This document shows, one piece after another, positions 1 through 10,779 of a DNA stretch of 64,000 nucleotides. The stretch covers positions 1,350,871 through 1,414,870 of the forward strand of contig BCIH01000001.1 in assembly GCA_002897115.2 (NCBI GenBank). Direction: 5' to 3'. Made by a program: the position numbers and the translations under genes. Position 1 is the stretch's first letter; every line of letters begins with the position of its first letter. This stretch comes from Prototheca cutis (Eukaryota; Chlorophyta; Trebouxiophyceae; Chlorellales; Chlorellaceae). Under the pieces are notes generated by a model. The model was not told the origin of the DNA and did no database searches. It saw nothing but the letters and a program-made list of their open reading frames with translations.

Positions 1-745
1 TTGAGCAGCACAGACGCCACGTGTCCGGCGATGGCTGCGCCGTCTTCGGTGGAGAAGACGCGGCGCAGGATGGGGCCATAACCTTCCGATGCCAGGAAGA
101 CATCCAGCAGGGCGATGCTTTCCAGCAGCACTTCTTCAGGCACGCCTGAACCGTCCCGGCTCAGCAGCTCTGCCAGTCGCGGGAGCACGCCCTGCACGGC
201 GCCGGCACTGGGCACAGCACGGCGCAGCGTGCATAGCATGCACCGCAGGCAGCACTCCAGTGCCCGGATCGACCCCGGGGGTTTGGGCTGCGGAAGTCTC
301 CCACCTGATCTGGCGTCGTCCTTGTCAAGGCGAGCTTCCCCGCTGTCATCCAGCAGATGCAGCAGCGGGAACAAGATGTAGCCGGCAAACCTTCGGACTC
401 CAGGGTCGTTCAGGGGCGTGCCCTTGATGATCTGTTCCAACTCTGCAGCATCGGACGGGTGGAAGACGGGCGCCTGAGNAGCGACTGCCAATCCCCGGAA
501 TTGTGCATCGACGGACCTGTGCAGGGGCACCCCGGAAGCACAAACGGGAGCATTGAGATATCCTGGCAGAATCCACACAAGCAAGCTACCGTTCCTTGAA
601 GTCGTGCCGCCAGTTGCGGGGGCCTGTCCATGAGCTGCAGGAGCGAGGCACAGATGGGTTGCACGCGGTCAAACAACGCTTCCCCGCCGCAGTCGGCACT
701 GTCGACCGCGTCCCCTTGCTCTGCACTCTGCCCGTCACTGCGCAT
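1..745 (-). CDS. TTI1: TTI1-like HEAT-repeat protein (N-terminal part, truncated by window edge)
   Basis: Proposed exons on minus: 745-590 and 473 to beyond position 1. The first exon starts with Met at 745 and holds a helix of the type LFDRVQPICASLLQLM. The second reads RRFAGYILFPLLHLLDD, then an ALECCL helix, a leucine-rich helix and a GYGPIL segment. This order resembles the N-terminus of plant TELO2-interacting protein 1, a HEAT-repeat partner of TEL2 and TTI2 that helps mature PIKK kinases. The junction ACG|gtagct...ctcag|GCG keeps the frame. A stretch near 230-270 could hide a further small intron. The identification rests on remembered motif similarity, so it is moderate. The C-terminal remainder lies outside the window. 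Confidence 0.5.
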
Positions 746-888
746 TTCCTCTGGCGACCCTGCGGGACGCAGTTGGGCAGTGCACTACATGCTTTGCAGG
801 AGACACACGTTCAATTGATAGGAAAAGACAGACATTGAGCAGCGCAGGCTCATTCCCTGGCACGAGCGCGCGCAAGAGGGCATCGGCC

Positions 889-1743
889 TCACAGTACATC
901 AGGCGCATGTGCTTCACCTCGGGAGGTGCCTTGGGCGGGCTGCTGCTCAGAGGCAGCCAGGGCCATGTCCGAGCCATCGTTGCCGTACACGTCGTCGGCC
1001 GCCATCAGCTCAGACATCGCTGCGGGTCCCTCCCCGCCGGCGGGCTCCGCCTCGCTGGCCAATCCTCTCGCCGGCATCTCCAGTGCGGGGTCCGACGCCG
1101 TCGAGCCGCCCGGCGTTTGCGCCCCGGAACCCCTCTCCCCGGCCTCCACCAAGTCGCCGCAGTCGTCCTCCTCCAACGCCTCCCGCGCCGCCCGCCATTC
1201 GGCAGACTCTTGCACGCTGTGAGGAGTTGGTCAGTGGGCACAGGGTGGGTGGGGCGTTGATTCGAATTGCACCGCCAGCACCTCACAGGTGGTGCCGACG
1301 ACCTTGGGAATGTGCAACCAAAAGGTCCCCATCCCAACAGCAACGCACTGGGGTCGGTCTTGCTCAATGGCGGCTTCCAAGAGGGCCAGCGGGTTGTCGT
1401 CGATGTCGTTGAGCAGGGCGCCCAGGTCCAACCTGGCGCCGGGAGCATCAAGATTCAACCAGCCGGCATTTCCATTCCCGTTGCCGTTGCCGTTGGTGGC
1501 CACATCGGGGTCATCCCAAGCGCCGCGCGACAGGCCGCCGACCTCTTCCTCCTCGACCGCGGCCGACCCCGGGGTCGGGTCTTCCAGGCTCAGCGCGCGC
1601 AGCGCATCCTGCCACTGGTCCCGCATCCACGCCTCGTTCTCGCTCTCCAGCTGCTTCTCCAGCTCTGCCAGCACATCCTCATAGCCGACGTCCTCGGCGG
1701 CCTCCTCGTCATCAGTGGGGGGCCCCGGCAGCCGCCGCGGCAT
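889..1743 (-). CDS. uncharacterised acidic protein
   Basis: Exon 1 probably runs 1743-1349 with a GTGCGT donor, and exon 2 starts at 1216 after a ctcctcacag acceptor, giving an in-frame join. The N-terminus is acidic and helical (YEDVLAELEKQLESENEAWM). It is followed by a short Asn-Gly repeat (NGNGNGNGN) and a second helical block (LDLGALLNDIDDNPLALLEA). Exon 2 begins QESAEWRAAREALEEDD and becomes low-complexity. A further splice near 925-990 could join a segment ending LLRALVPGNEPALLN at about 840; the 3' end is therefore uncertain. No family was recognised. It lies just upstream of the TTI1-like gene on the same strand, and the two could overlap in untranslated sequence. Confidence 0.45.
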
Positions 1744-1757
1744 GCCGCCGGCTTCAC

Positions 1758-2700
1758 GNCGCGCACAGCGCCGCGCCCACAGAGACCAGCGTTATTCCCA
1801 CGAGCGTCGAGCCAAGATCCGACCGCTCACCCAGCGCTGCGTCTGTGGCCGCGGTCGCCAGAACCNTGACACCTGTTTTTTTGGCNCGGTTTGTGGGTAG
1901 TGGTTGAGATCATGAACGTCTAGCACAGCGTCCGTGCCATGCATGCACATGCCGACAAGATTTGGGCCGACCGCCTTGGTTGAGATCCAGCGAGCACTCG
2001 GGGAACCTGCACTGGAAAAACAGCACCACCGGCAGAACAACACGCACGCACTGTTTGCGACGGGACCCGCGACGGAGATGGGACAGTGGGGAAGGATGCC
2101 GACGAAGAGCGCGCCCCCCAGCAAATTGAGTGCCTGGGGAATGGACAGTGCGGGTGTCAAGATTGCATGCAGCGCCCTGTCCAGGCCTGGCACACCTGCG
2201 GTGTGGGTGGGTGCGCCCGTGGCGTTGAGTCATGCGTGCTGCGAAGGGTTCAGGCGCGCCAGGGCTACGCTGAGGCGGGCCCCCCCACCCACACATACCC
2301 GTGCGGTTCCTTGGGACGCTGGCCTCCGCGATCACCGCTCCCCGCCCAATGAACGCGTTAGTTACACCTGCAATGTCATGGGCATCCGATGTAACAATCC
2401 GCGCATTGAAACGCGGCCTGCATGCCCGGATCACCGCGTGCGCGCAGGCGTGCAGACCGACATCGCACGCCCCACGACGGCGCCACCCACTTACCCCACA
2501 GCACTCCGACAAGCACAGGAAGAAAGGCTGCGTGGTTGAGCGTCACACCCATGGACAATTCGCCCTCCAGATAAAGTGTGGTCGAGCAGGAAGGTCCTAT
2601 AGCCTGAAATGCCAATCTCCACTCCCATCGGGATGCCCACAGGATTTGACCTAAAACAAACGGGACCCTGCTCTGGACCTTGCACTGTCCAGCGCAGCGC
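1758..2700 (-). CDS. poorly resolved multi-exon gene, possible membrane protein
   Basis: Four minus-strand pieces have splice-like borders. One, around 2670-2490, reads GVTLNHAAFLPVLVGVLWG and ends at a gtaagt donor. The next, about 2365-2300, reads VTNAFIGRGAVIAEASVPRN. A third, near 2190-2080, reads PQALNLLGGALFVGILPH. A last piece, about 1873-1758, reads LGSTLVGITLVSVGAALCA and ends in a stop. The hydrophobic blocks suggest membrane segments. In the first piece a second frame is also open (NPVGIPMGVEIGISGYRTF), so the frame is not settled. No family was recognised, and the joins have not been made consistent in frame. Treat it as a region with coding signal, not as a finished model. Confidence 0.25.
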
Positions 2701-3087
2701 CCGAATCCCAGGCGCATGCAGGTAAGACCAACAATCTTGGACGTGCTCACAATCTCAGAATTGCTGGGGTGTTGCGCTCGAACCCCTCCGCTGGAATAGC
2801 TATCCCCGAGCTGCCGTGCACAATCCCCAGCCGGCCTTGCACGCCACCTGTTGGCCGTCCTAGGCTCTGCCTGTGCGCATCACTTTCGGCGCGCACCGCG
2901 CGGCTACACTTGTGGGTGGCATATCCACGTGATTGATCACTCGTCACACGACACGGTATCGATGCTGTCTTCGGGGCAGGCCTGAGGCCCTCGGTGGTTC
3001 GGCCCTCCCGGCAGTGAGGCCCCCGGCGCTGTTCGGCCCTGGGGCCCTGAAGCCCCCAGACGGGGCCCCCGAGCCCACGCTCCTGCC
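2701..3087. other. intergenic, no gene seen
   Basis: This stretch lies between the unresolved minus-strand gene and the transporter start. It probably holds divergent upstream sequence. Short open frames here show no recognisable product. Confidence 0.4.
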
Positions 3088-3895
3088 ATGAAGAACAATG
3101 CGGGGGATGGTCAGGAGCCCACCCCCATGCTCCGGCTCGGCGCCATTGCCTATTTCATGGGCAGCAGCATTCTGGTGCAGTACACCACGAAGGCGAGCGT
3201 TGGTGGCTTTGGCGGGTTTGTGTGTGGGGCTGGTTGTGGCCAGTAGGTGGTCAACGCTGTTGTGGTGTCATATGGAGATTGGTGTGTGCAAATACGCACA
3301 TGATTGGGTGCGTTGCATATATGCACATGTACAAGGGGGCCCCCAATCCCCCCGCGCCATAGGCACGCACTCGCCTCCGTCGCCCCTGGACACCACCACA
3401 AAACGCACACCCCATGACAACCGCAGGCGATCTTCACGACGTATCACTTCAACTTCCCGTTGACCATCGCCTTTTTGCAAATGCTCTTCATAGCGCCTGT
3501 GTCCTACTCGGTGGCACGGCCCGAACTGAGCTGGGGTCTCGCCCGGGGCCTTGCACCGCTGGCGCTGGTCAACGTGGCCAACGTTGTTGCCGGTCTGGTG
3601 GGCACGCAGGGCTTGAACGTGCCCATGTTCATCGCGCTGCGTCGGTTCACGCTGCTCATCACCATCCTGCTGGAGCGGTTTTGGCTGCACAAGATTCACG
3701 ACTGGCCGACGCTGTCCGCCATGACCATCATGATTGGCGGTGCTGTCCTGGCCGCAGCCACAGATCTCACCTTCAGTCCCCGGGGTTACCTTGCGGTGCT
3801 CGCCAACGACATGCTCACTTCCCTCTACCTCATCCTGGTGAAAAACACCCCCCTATCCCACACCCTCAGCACCACTGGTGAGGGTGTCTGTTCTC

Positions 3896-3926
<31 letters not shown>

Positions 3927-4881
3927 TGTGAGGGAGGGGCATGTTTGCAGGACTTTCTGAGTGGGTGACATGTGGCTGGCACGCCATGCTCCAGAAATAT
4001 ATTCACACGTCATCTGCTATAGTAATCATACGAATAATAGTAATAATAGTGACAGCAATATTATCCATTACCAACAAACTCCCACAGGAATGCTGTTCTA
4101 CAACAGTGTGCTGTCGCTGCCGTTGCTGGGATTAGTCCTGTTGTTCCGAGGCGAGCCGGCGGCTGTGGCATCCTTCCCGCTGCTGCTGTCCCCGCAGTTC
4201 CAGCTGTCCCTGCTGCTGGCCGTGGGCATGGGCCTGACCATCAACCACTCTACCATGCTCTGCACGCGGGTGAACGAGCCGCTGATGACGAGCGTCGCCG
4301 GTAACCTGAAAAATGTGTTGATGACAGTGGTGGGCGCTCTGGCATTCGGTGACTTTGTGTTTTCGCTGCCGAATTCTGCGGGCCTCGCCATCAGCATGGC
4401 CGGCGCGGTGTGGTACGCGACCCGCTCGGCGTTCAAGGCCCGACAGCGTGCGCTGAAGAGCAGCCTGTTGACGCAGCTCCCGGTGATCGGAGGCCGCGAC
4501 CGCCTGCGCCACCGCGCGTCTCTGGCGGGCATCGACGCCGCGCACCGAGCCGTCCACGCGCGCACGGGGTCCTCGGGCAACGTCGGCGCGTTCTTGCTTT
4601 CCAGCAGTGGCGGGGCCGGCGGTGCATCCGCCGGGGGTGCAGGGCCCACGCGGCTGAGCGGGGGCGTGGCGTCCATGATGCAGTCAGGCAACTTGGGCCC
4701 GTTGCTCGAGACGGTGCTCCCGGGCCCTGCGCCTGGGAATGCCGTGAGCACCAGCAGCAACCAGCAGCAGCAGTCACTGACAAGTGCCGGCCAACGGCCG
4801 CCGGCCGACGCCGCGGCGGCCGCCGAGCTCGGCATGCAGCGTGGCAGCAGCGAGAGCAGGCTGATGGAGACGCGGCGGTAG
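3088..4881 (+). CDS. SLC35D/GDP-mannose-type nucleotide-sugar transporter
   Basis: Exons 3088-3192, 3427-3877 and 4088-4881 give 449 residues in one frame. The product is a multi-pass Golgi/ER antiporter of the drug/metabolite superfamily that exchanges nucleotide sugars for the nucleoside monophosphate. Visible family features are the N-terminal helix, TTYHFNFPLTIAFLQM, the LNVPMFIALRRFTLL segment, a GMLFYNSVLSLPLL helix created exactly by the second splice, and LTINHSTMLCTRVNEPLM with the following helix near the C-terminus. The last ~140 residues are a Gly/Ala/Ser-rich, probably cytosolic tail not usual for the family. Intron 1 must use a GC donor (AAG|GCGAGC) to rebuild KAIFTTYHF. Intron 2 holds a CG/TG microsatellite near 3895-3930. 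The sugar substrate cannot be told from sequence. Confidence 0.85.
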
Positions 4882-5478
4882 TACGCCTGGTGGATGACGA
4901 TGGCAGTTGGAGTATTTGTGCTGTTCATGCTCGCAATGGATAGCGAGAGGAGTGCTTGCACCGGATCACACTCCAGGGGGTACCCCCCAATCCCAATGCT
5001 TAGAAAAGAAAATAAGAAACTGCCCAGCAATGCATTCGATCAATGTCTGGCAGCCTTGTCGCTCGTGGGTGCACCGTTTGTAAAGTCACATGCGAGGCAT
5101 GCTCGCGCGCGCTCGCTCAGGAGAGGGTGCAGAGTGCAATGGGCAGTTGTGGTGGATCCGCACTGCGCGGCCCCCCAATCACACAGGGCAGTTGCTGGCG
5201 GCAGGGCACGTGTGCAAGGTCGGGCAGTGCAGGGCGGTGGCATGAGGGGAAAACGGGGCCGGACGGCGTGCTGGGTCCCGAGCAAGACCCAGCACGCCCT
5301 CCAGCCTGGGGAGCATGACGTGATTGCAGCAGAAAATGAGCCCAAGCGCCGGTTGCCGCTGGAGAATAATGGATAATTTGCACCGTGCACAGGCGGCGCC
5401 AAAAGAGACGACGACGGTGTCGCGATGGGCGGCCAAGCATGACAGAATCCATCCACCCGTCAACACCCGCCGGCGGCC
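4882..5478. other. intergenic between convergent genes
   Basis: The stretch lies between the transporter stop and the end of the bZIP gene on the other strand. It should hold both 3' untranslated regions. No coding signal stands out. Confidence 0.5.
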
Positions 5479-7657
5479 TCAGCCCGTGTGCTGGTACGCG
5501 ACGGGGATGTTGACCAGGGCGCTGACCCCCGCCTCGGCTGGGGGGTTGGTGGTGACCGGGCCGGTACCCTCTGTTAACCGGGCGACACCCCGCTCCTGCT
5601 CCACCAACGACGTCGCAATCTGTTTGTGTGGGGTCGTGGGTGGATACACTATGGATGCGCATTTATACTTGGGTTATCTTGCTGACCATATTGGATTGTC
5701 NAGNTTTCTTTGATTGCGAAGCACAGACCACTGCTGCTGCTCCGAAGACAAGGAACATGGGTCTCTCTCCCTTTCCAAAAAAGGGGGGAACAACCTCGCA
5801 AATCAACCATCCAATCGGACCTGGTAAATGTCGGGGTAGAATGGGTAGCTCTGGACGATGGCGCGGGCCTTTTGCATGGGCGTGAGGATGGTCTTGAACA
5901 CGGTGCCGATGAACTCCATGCCCGCAAGGTGCTCCTCCTGCAGATTGGCCTTCAGCTCCAGCGTCGCCTCGTTGACTTTGAGCGTCTCAGCGATCACCGA
6001 CTGCAGCGCAAGCATGCGGTCGGGCACGGTGACGGATGCGAGGCGGTCAAGGATGCCCCGCCGACCCTCCACCACGCGCCGCATGCGCCGCAGGAAGATG
6101 CTGCGCAGCGACACGATCTGCGCCCTCTGGTCGGGGGCCAAGGCCAGGCTGGCTGTGACGGCGGCCCACCGTGTAGCGTCCTCGGGCCGCACGCCGCTCC
6201 GCCCGTCGTCCAGCGCCGCGGCAATCAGACGCTGCATGTTTGTCGGGTGCAGAACTGCCGTGTGCATGCACAGCGCGCCTGCGGCGTCAAGGACCCTCGT
6301 GAGCCCTGCGGCGGCCTCGCGATGAGCAACCGACTCTGGGTTTGGCGCAGACTCCAGCGCGACCAGCAGGTTGCCCAGCTCCCGCACCGTGTCCTTCCAC
6401 CGCCCAATAACCACGTCGCTGGGCAGCGTCTTGACGCTCGCAATCTCGCGCGTGAGCGCGCTGGCCAGGGCCGCACCCGGCGCGCCGTCCCGCACCGCCG
6501 TCAGGTCCCCCGACCCCGAGGCCCCACCGCCCACACCACTACCGTCAGCCGGCGCGTACCCGATCAGCGCCGGGCCCGCCTGGCGGCCGCCGAGCAGCTG
6601 GGGGCTCGAGGTCTGGACATAGGCGTTGCCGAGGTCAAACACGTGCTGCTCNTCCTGCAGCACGCGGATGTGTTCGTCGCGCAGGGCCAGCACCTTCTCC
6701 AGGATGCTGTTCCGGTTGCGGAGCGCATCATTCTCCACGCGCAGCCCGTTGAGCTCCGCCGTCATGTCGTCCAGCTCCGACGTCATGTCCTTCATCTTGG
6801 CCTTTTGGCGTTCACGAAACCGCTTTTGCGCGCGACGGTTCTTCTCCTGAATCGCAACGGCTTTCAGGCCTTCGCCACCCCGGGACCGACCGCTGCCATC
6901 AGCCTCGTCGCTGGAATGATCCGAGTCGAGCCTGCGACCAGTGCTCGTCCCGCTGCCGCCCGCTGCGTGGCTCATCGTCGCTGCCGTGGCAGCGGCCCGG
7001 CGACCCGCCCCCACAGCGGGTGCGGAGGGGACTTGCATGGGCAGCTGTGGCTGTGCCGCCGCTGCTCCAGGGCCCGCTGCCGCCGGCATAGCTGCCCCCG
7101 CCGGTGCCGGGCCCCGCCCAAGGTCGATGCCAGGGAGCCCGCCAAACAGGCTGGAGGTCAGGGAGCCACCAGACAGCTCGGGAAGCATGCCGCCCGTGCC
7201 CGAGGCCAGGCGTGGGTCCAGGCCCATGCCGGGGGACATCATGCCAAACATGGCGCTCGGCGGCGGGGGTGCCGCTGCGGCGTGCAGCGACGCCTGCTGC
7301 CCGTGCTGTGGCTGCATGCCCTGCTGGGCCAGGAGCTGCTGCTGCATGAACATGGCCCCATCGCCAAACGAAGGGATGGGCGTGGCCAGAGGACCTCCGA
7401 ACACGTCTGCGGGCGAGGTGGGGGGAGCCGGATCACTTGCCGTCAGAGGACCCACGCGGGTCCGGCCGATGGAGCCCGTATCGCCCCTTGACACTGCCAT
7501 CCATTCCATACATATGCACTGCATGCATGCAGGGTCCCGGCAGCCGTGACGCACTCAGCAGGTTGTCAACGTCCAAGGCGTCCAAATCTGCCAGAGAATT
7601 GTCCCTCCCAGTCACCGAGGGCAGAGCCCCCGGGAACTCGAGTCCCTGCATGTCCAT
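5479..7657 (-). CDS. bZIP transcription factor with Pap1/Yap-like basic region
   Basis: Exons 7657-7555, 7406-5821 and 5619-5479 give 609 residues in frame. It is a nuclear DNA-binding protein. A Gly/Ala/Pro/Gln-rich N-terminal half is followed by a basic region, NRRAQKRFRERQKAK, at about residue 224, then a leucine zipper reaching ALRDEHIRVL. The C-terminal ~250 residues are a helical domain ending TPMQKARAIVQSYPFYP. The last intron joins DIYQ to IATSLVEQ. The basic region has the NxxAQxxFR pattern known from fungal AP-1 factors, where plant bZIPs usually show N-x7-R with serine. The first donor is GTGCGT. The start at 7657 was chosen because it follows in-frame low-quality sequence; the frame is open further up to 7768. 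Function beyond DNA binding is unknown. Confidence 0.85.
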
Positions 7658-8503
7658 GGCGCAGAGCTCCAGACCGCACTGCGACGCTACATGTTCTTTG
7701 AGAAGGCGGGCCCGGCCCCCCAAAAGCGGGGCACTCGTTCCCGCAAGGTTAAGATGAGCCGGGGTCAAAACAATNTTCGGCCCCCCCCAGGCTGCAGCGC
7801 GAGCCGGGTCGGCAGTGCTGCGCGCCTTCTACGGCAAGCCCTCGGCCTCGATCTCAGATCGACAATTGCACCAATGGAATGTCATAAGGCGTCAATAGGG
7901 GACGATGGCTGGCCGAAAGATGTCCCATTCGTGACTCGTAAGGGGGACGCCGGTGTCGGGGACCGGAGTTGCTCCCGGTCATACTAAGCACGAGTGTCAT
8001 ATTGGGTTCTGATCAAGAGCAGCTCCTATGGCCATCTTGAGACCTTTTAAAGGCATACCCTGTGAATTGATCGCGCAGAAACTGGACTGGCGGCGTCCTT
8101 TGGCGCTCGTTTGGCCGCAGGTGATCTGAGGATTTTCTTGCCTCAAGCGTCTGACGACATTGGCTGGGGGCGAGCGATCTCCCGTGCCGCGTTCGTTCCA
8201 GAGGCCCGATCACGCGGGCCCAGCCACGCTGTCCTTGTTTGACGATGAGAGAATCAAGAAACTCTAACTATACAGAGGGCATCTGTCTGGGGAGCATCCG
8301 CGAAATGTCTGTGTTGCCAGAGAGAGCGCGCGTCTGTGCTGCTGCGCAGGCTGCCTGCAATGCGGCGCCACGTCCGGGGAGAGACGCCGTGCGCCTGGAT
8401 GGGCCAGGCATGTGTGGGGGGGGCAGACACACACCTGCTTCTTCAATAGGCGTCTGCATCCTGCCTTTCCTCACCCCACATGCTTACCAGACGCTGAGCA
8501 GCG
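7658..8503. other. intergenic, no gene seen
   Basis: This is upstream sequence of the bZIP gene and the 3' flank of the NUP42-like gene. The short open frames here carry no motif, and no RNA gene was found. Confidence 0.5.
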
Positions 8504-10159
8504 TCAGCGGCAGTAGATTTCTGGCGGCGACACTTCGGGGATCTTCCCAGGCTCAAATGCTGGTGCCAGCCAGGCTTGCTCATTGGGATCTGCCATAGCA
8601 GGGCCTCCATGCTGTGCCTGGCCNTGCCCCGGAGCCAGCGGCGTCGGCTGTGTTGCCGCTGCAGGGCCGCCACCAAATCCGAATGTCGGCGCGGCCGTCC
8701 CGCTGCCGCCGCCAAATGCCGGTGAAGCTGGGCCACCACCGCCAAAACTCGTGCCAGTCGCCGATGCCTGGCCAAAGCCAAATCCAAATCCGCCAGGAGG
8801 CTGCTGCTGCTGCTGCTGCTGTGCCAGCGGTGGCTGCGGAGCCGGAGCGCCAAACCCTCCAGCGCCCGGCGCTGCGCTGCCAAAGCCCGGTGCCGGGGCC
8901 TGGCCAGCAGCTTGGCCAAACACGGGCGTCGAGCCAAACCCCGGGGTGGGGGCTAGAGGCTGCCCAAACGCGCCCTGCCCGCCCCCGAAAAACCCGCCCA
9001 GTGTGCCGGACTGCGACGACATGGCACTGACCGGTTGAGCCCCGCCTGGAGGCGTTCCCATGGCCGACGGCTGGCTGGCCGGCGAGCCAAACGCTCCGAA
9101 TGACTGCGTGGCCAGCGGTGCCTGCTGGGCTGCAGCACGGACGCCTCGAAAGGCGGCTCCAAAGCCGGTGCCCCCAGTGGTCGGTGGGGCAGGCACCTGC
9201 TGCTGCTGCTGCGCAGGGAATCCAGGCNTGTGGGCCTGCATGCCAGCGACCCCAGGGTACGGGGTCACCGGGATGGGCCTGCCGCCCTTGCTTGGCAGCT
9301 TTCCGGCCCTCAATAGCTGCTCAAACGCATCCCCTCGCTCCTGGCATGCAGCCTTGAAATCAGAGGCCAGCTGTGCCCCAGAGACGCCCCGGTTCATGTC
9401 GGCCCATCGCACCTGTCCAAGCAAAGGAAGACCAAAGGGATAATGGCATGGATGAGTCCAAGGTCTGGGCCGTCCGACTAATGACGCACTTCGAGCACTG
9501 GCAATTCGTCGGAGCACACGCCGCACTGCAGGGAAACAGGAACGTCCGACCCCCGGGAACCAGGCCGGCCAAAGACCTTTCCCGCTGTTTCAACAGCAGC
9601 CAACCAGCAATCTCACCTCCTCAGGGCTGACATCACCCGTGAGATCATTGGCCCCGCTGCGATCGTGGGCGTAGCAGGAGAGCACCCAGAGCGGGCGCTC
9701 GAGCTTCAGGTCATTCCGGAGTACCTCCTTCAACGGCTGCTGTTGGCTGCATGTGTTTTTCGAGTGATCGCATGTGGGGAAGAGATGCGGGCGGGGGATT
9801 CCAGGAATTGACCATCAACGATGCGTCCAACTCACACGGCATCGCAGCAGCGCCCATCACACAAGCGTTGATTCGTACAGGGCAACCCAACCCATGCCAC
9901 CCATACCAGAGACCAAGCAAGGCGTACCCCGGCCTCTGTTGACCGCCATGGTTGTTTGCATTGCTGCCCTGCCGGTAGTTGCCACCGCCCTGTCCGTTGT
10001 TGTAGTTTCCTGCGGGCATGGAGGTATGCCACTCACATTGCACAGTCCCAGCGGTGACTGGCACGAGCCTTACAACCCAGACGTCATGTGCCAGGCGGCC
10101 TCACGTTGATTGTTGTTGTAGTTGCCGGGGCCCTGATTGTATCCTCCTCCCTGGTATCC
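8504..10159 (-). CDS. NUP42-like FG nucleoporin (N-terminus not found)
   Basis: Identified exons: 10159-10105, 10009-9928, 9746-9617 and 9412-8504, all phase-consistent. The first two encode an Asn/Gly/Tyr/Gln-rich stretch. Exon three has ERPLWVLSCYAHDRSGANDL followed by SPEE, and exon four continues VRWADMN, as in plant CCCH-zinc-finger NUP42/hCG1 relatives. About 200 residues of FG/GFG repeats with a polyglutamine run follow. The end is AWLAPAFEPGKIPEVSPP, matching the conserved C-terminus of this family, which anchors DDX19/Gle1 to the pore during mRNA export. The expected N-terminal CCCH finger should lie upstream of 10159, but I could not find a convincing exon. It may be lost, very short or hidden by sequence error. 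Confidence 0.7.
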
Positions 10160-10779
10160 CTGTGTGGGGAGAGTTTTGTTCGTTTCGGCACCTAGGAGGC
10201 AACGTGCAGGCCTTCATGCCGCCTGCCTAGTCGGCCAACGTGCTGTCCTGCACGGGCCCCAGTCGGCGCTCCGTGGTACCAAGCGCACCTGTCCTCTATA
10301 ATTTTGCCTCCCCATCGGAATGGTTTGACGCAAATCAATCCAAATTCAGTTTGCTAGCGACTGCACTGCTGTCCATCGTGAAGGCCTCGCTGAACCACCA
10401 GGGACATGGGCGCGAGACTGTGTGGAGCGGATCAGATCAACTCAGCAAGCCGAACGGCAGGACAACCGAGCGCACGGATTGCATGGCGAGTGGCACCCGA
10501 GATTTTCATCACTCAGTTGCATGTTTCATTGAGCGCGTTCAAAGGCAACAGATAGCGGATCGATGTATTTCAGGGACTAGGAGCTGCAGCCGCTGGAATG
10601 TTCCGGACACCCGCGACGCCAAGTGCCTGGGCACGCCTCCAGTGAGCGGGTCGTGTTGTTCTTCGTCCAGGCCGGTGCTCGCCATGCACATTGCTTGCAC
10701 TGTGCAGAGGGCCATGGGCATTGTCACGCGTGCGTTTCCGCGGGGTGATCGCGCATACCCCTGCCTGCACCGTTCGCAG
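10160..10779. other. divergent 5' region with unresolved first exons
   Basis: The region lies between the NUP42-like gene (-) and the coiled-coil gene (+). Both lack a placed first exon, and both probably start here. The open frame running 10240-11364 on plus is not a real exon, because it reads through clear splice sites of the coiled-coil gene. Confidence 0.4.

Noticed and set aside
5710..7491. 593-codon plus frame opposite the bZIP gene
   Set aside because: Antisense shadow. The minus frame has the basic region, zipper and consistent splice sites.
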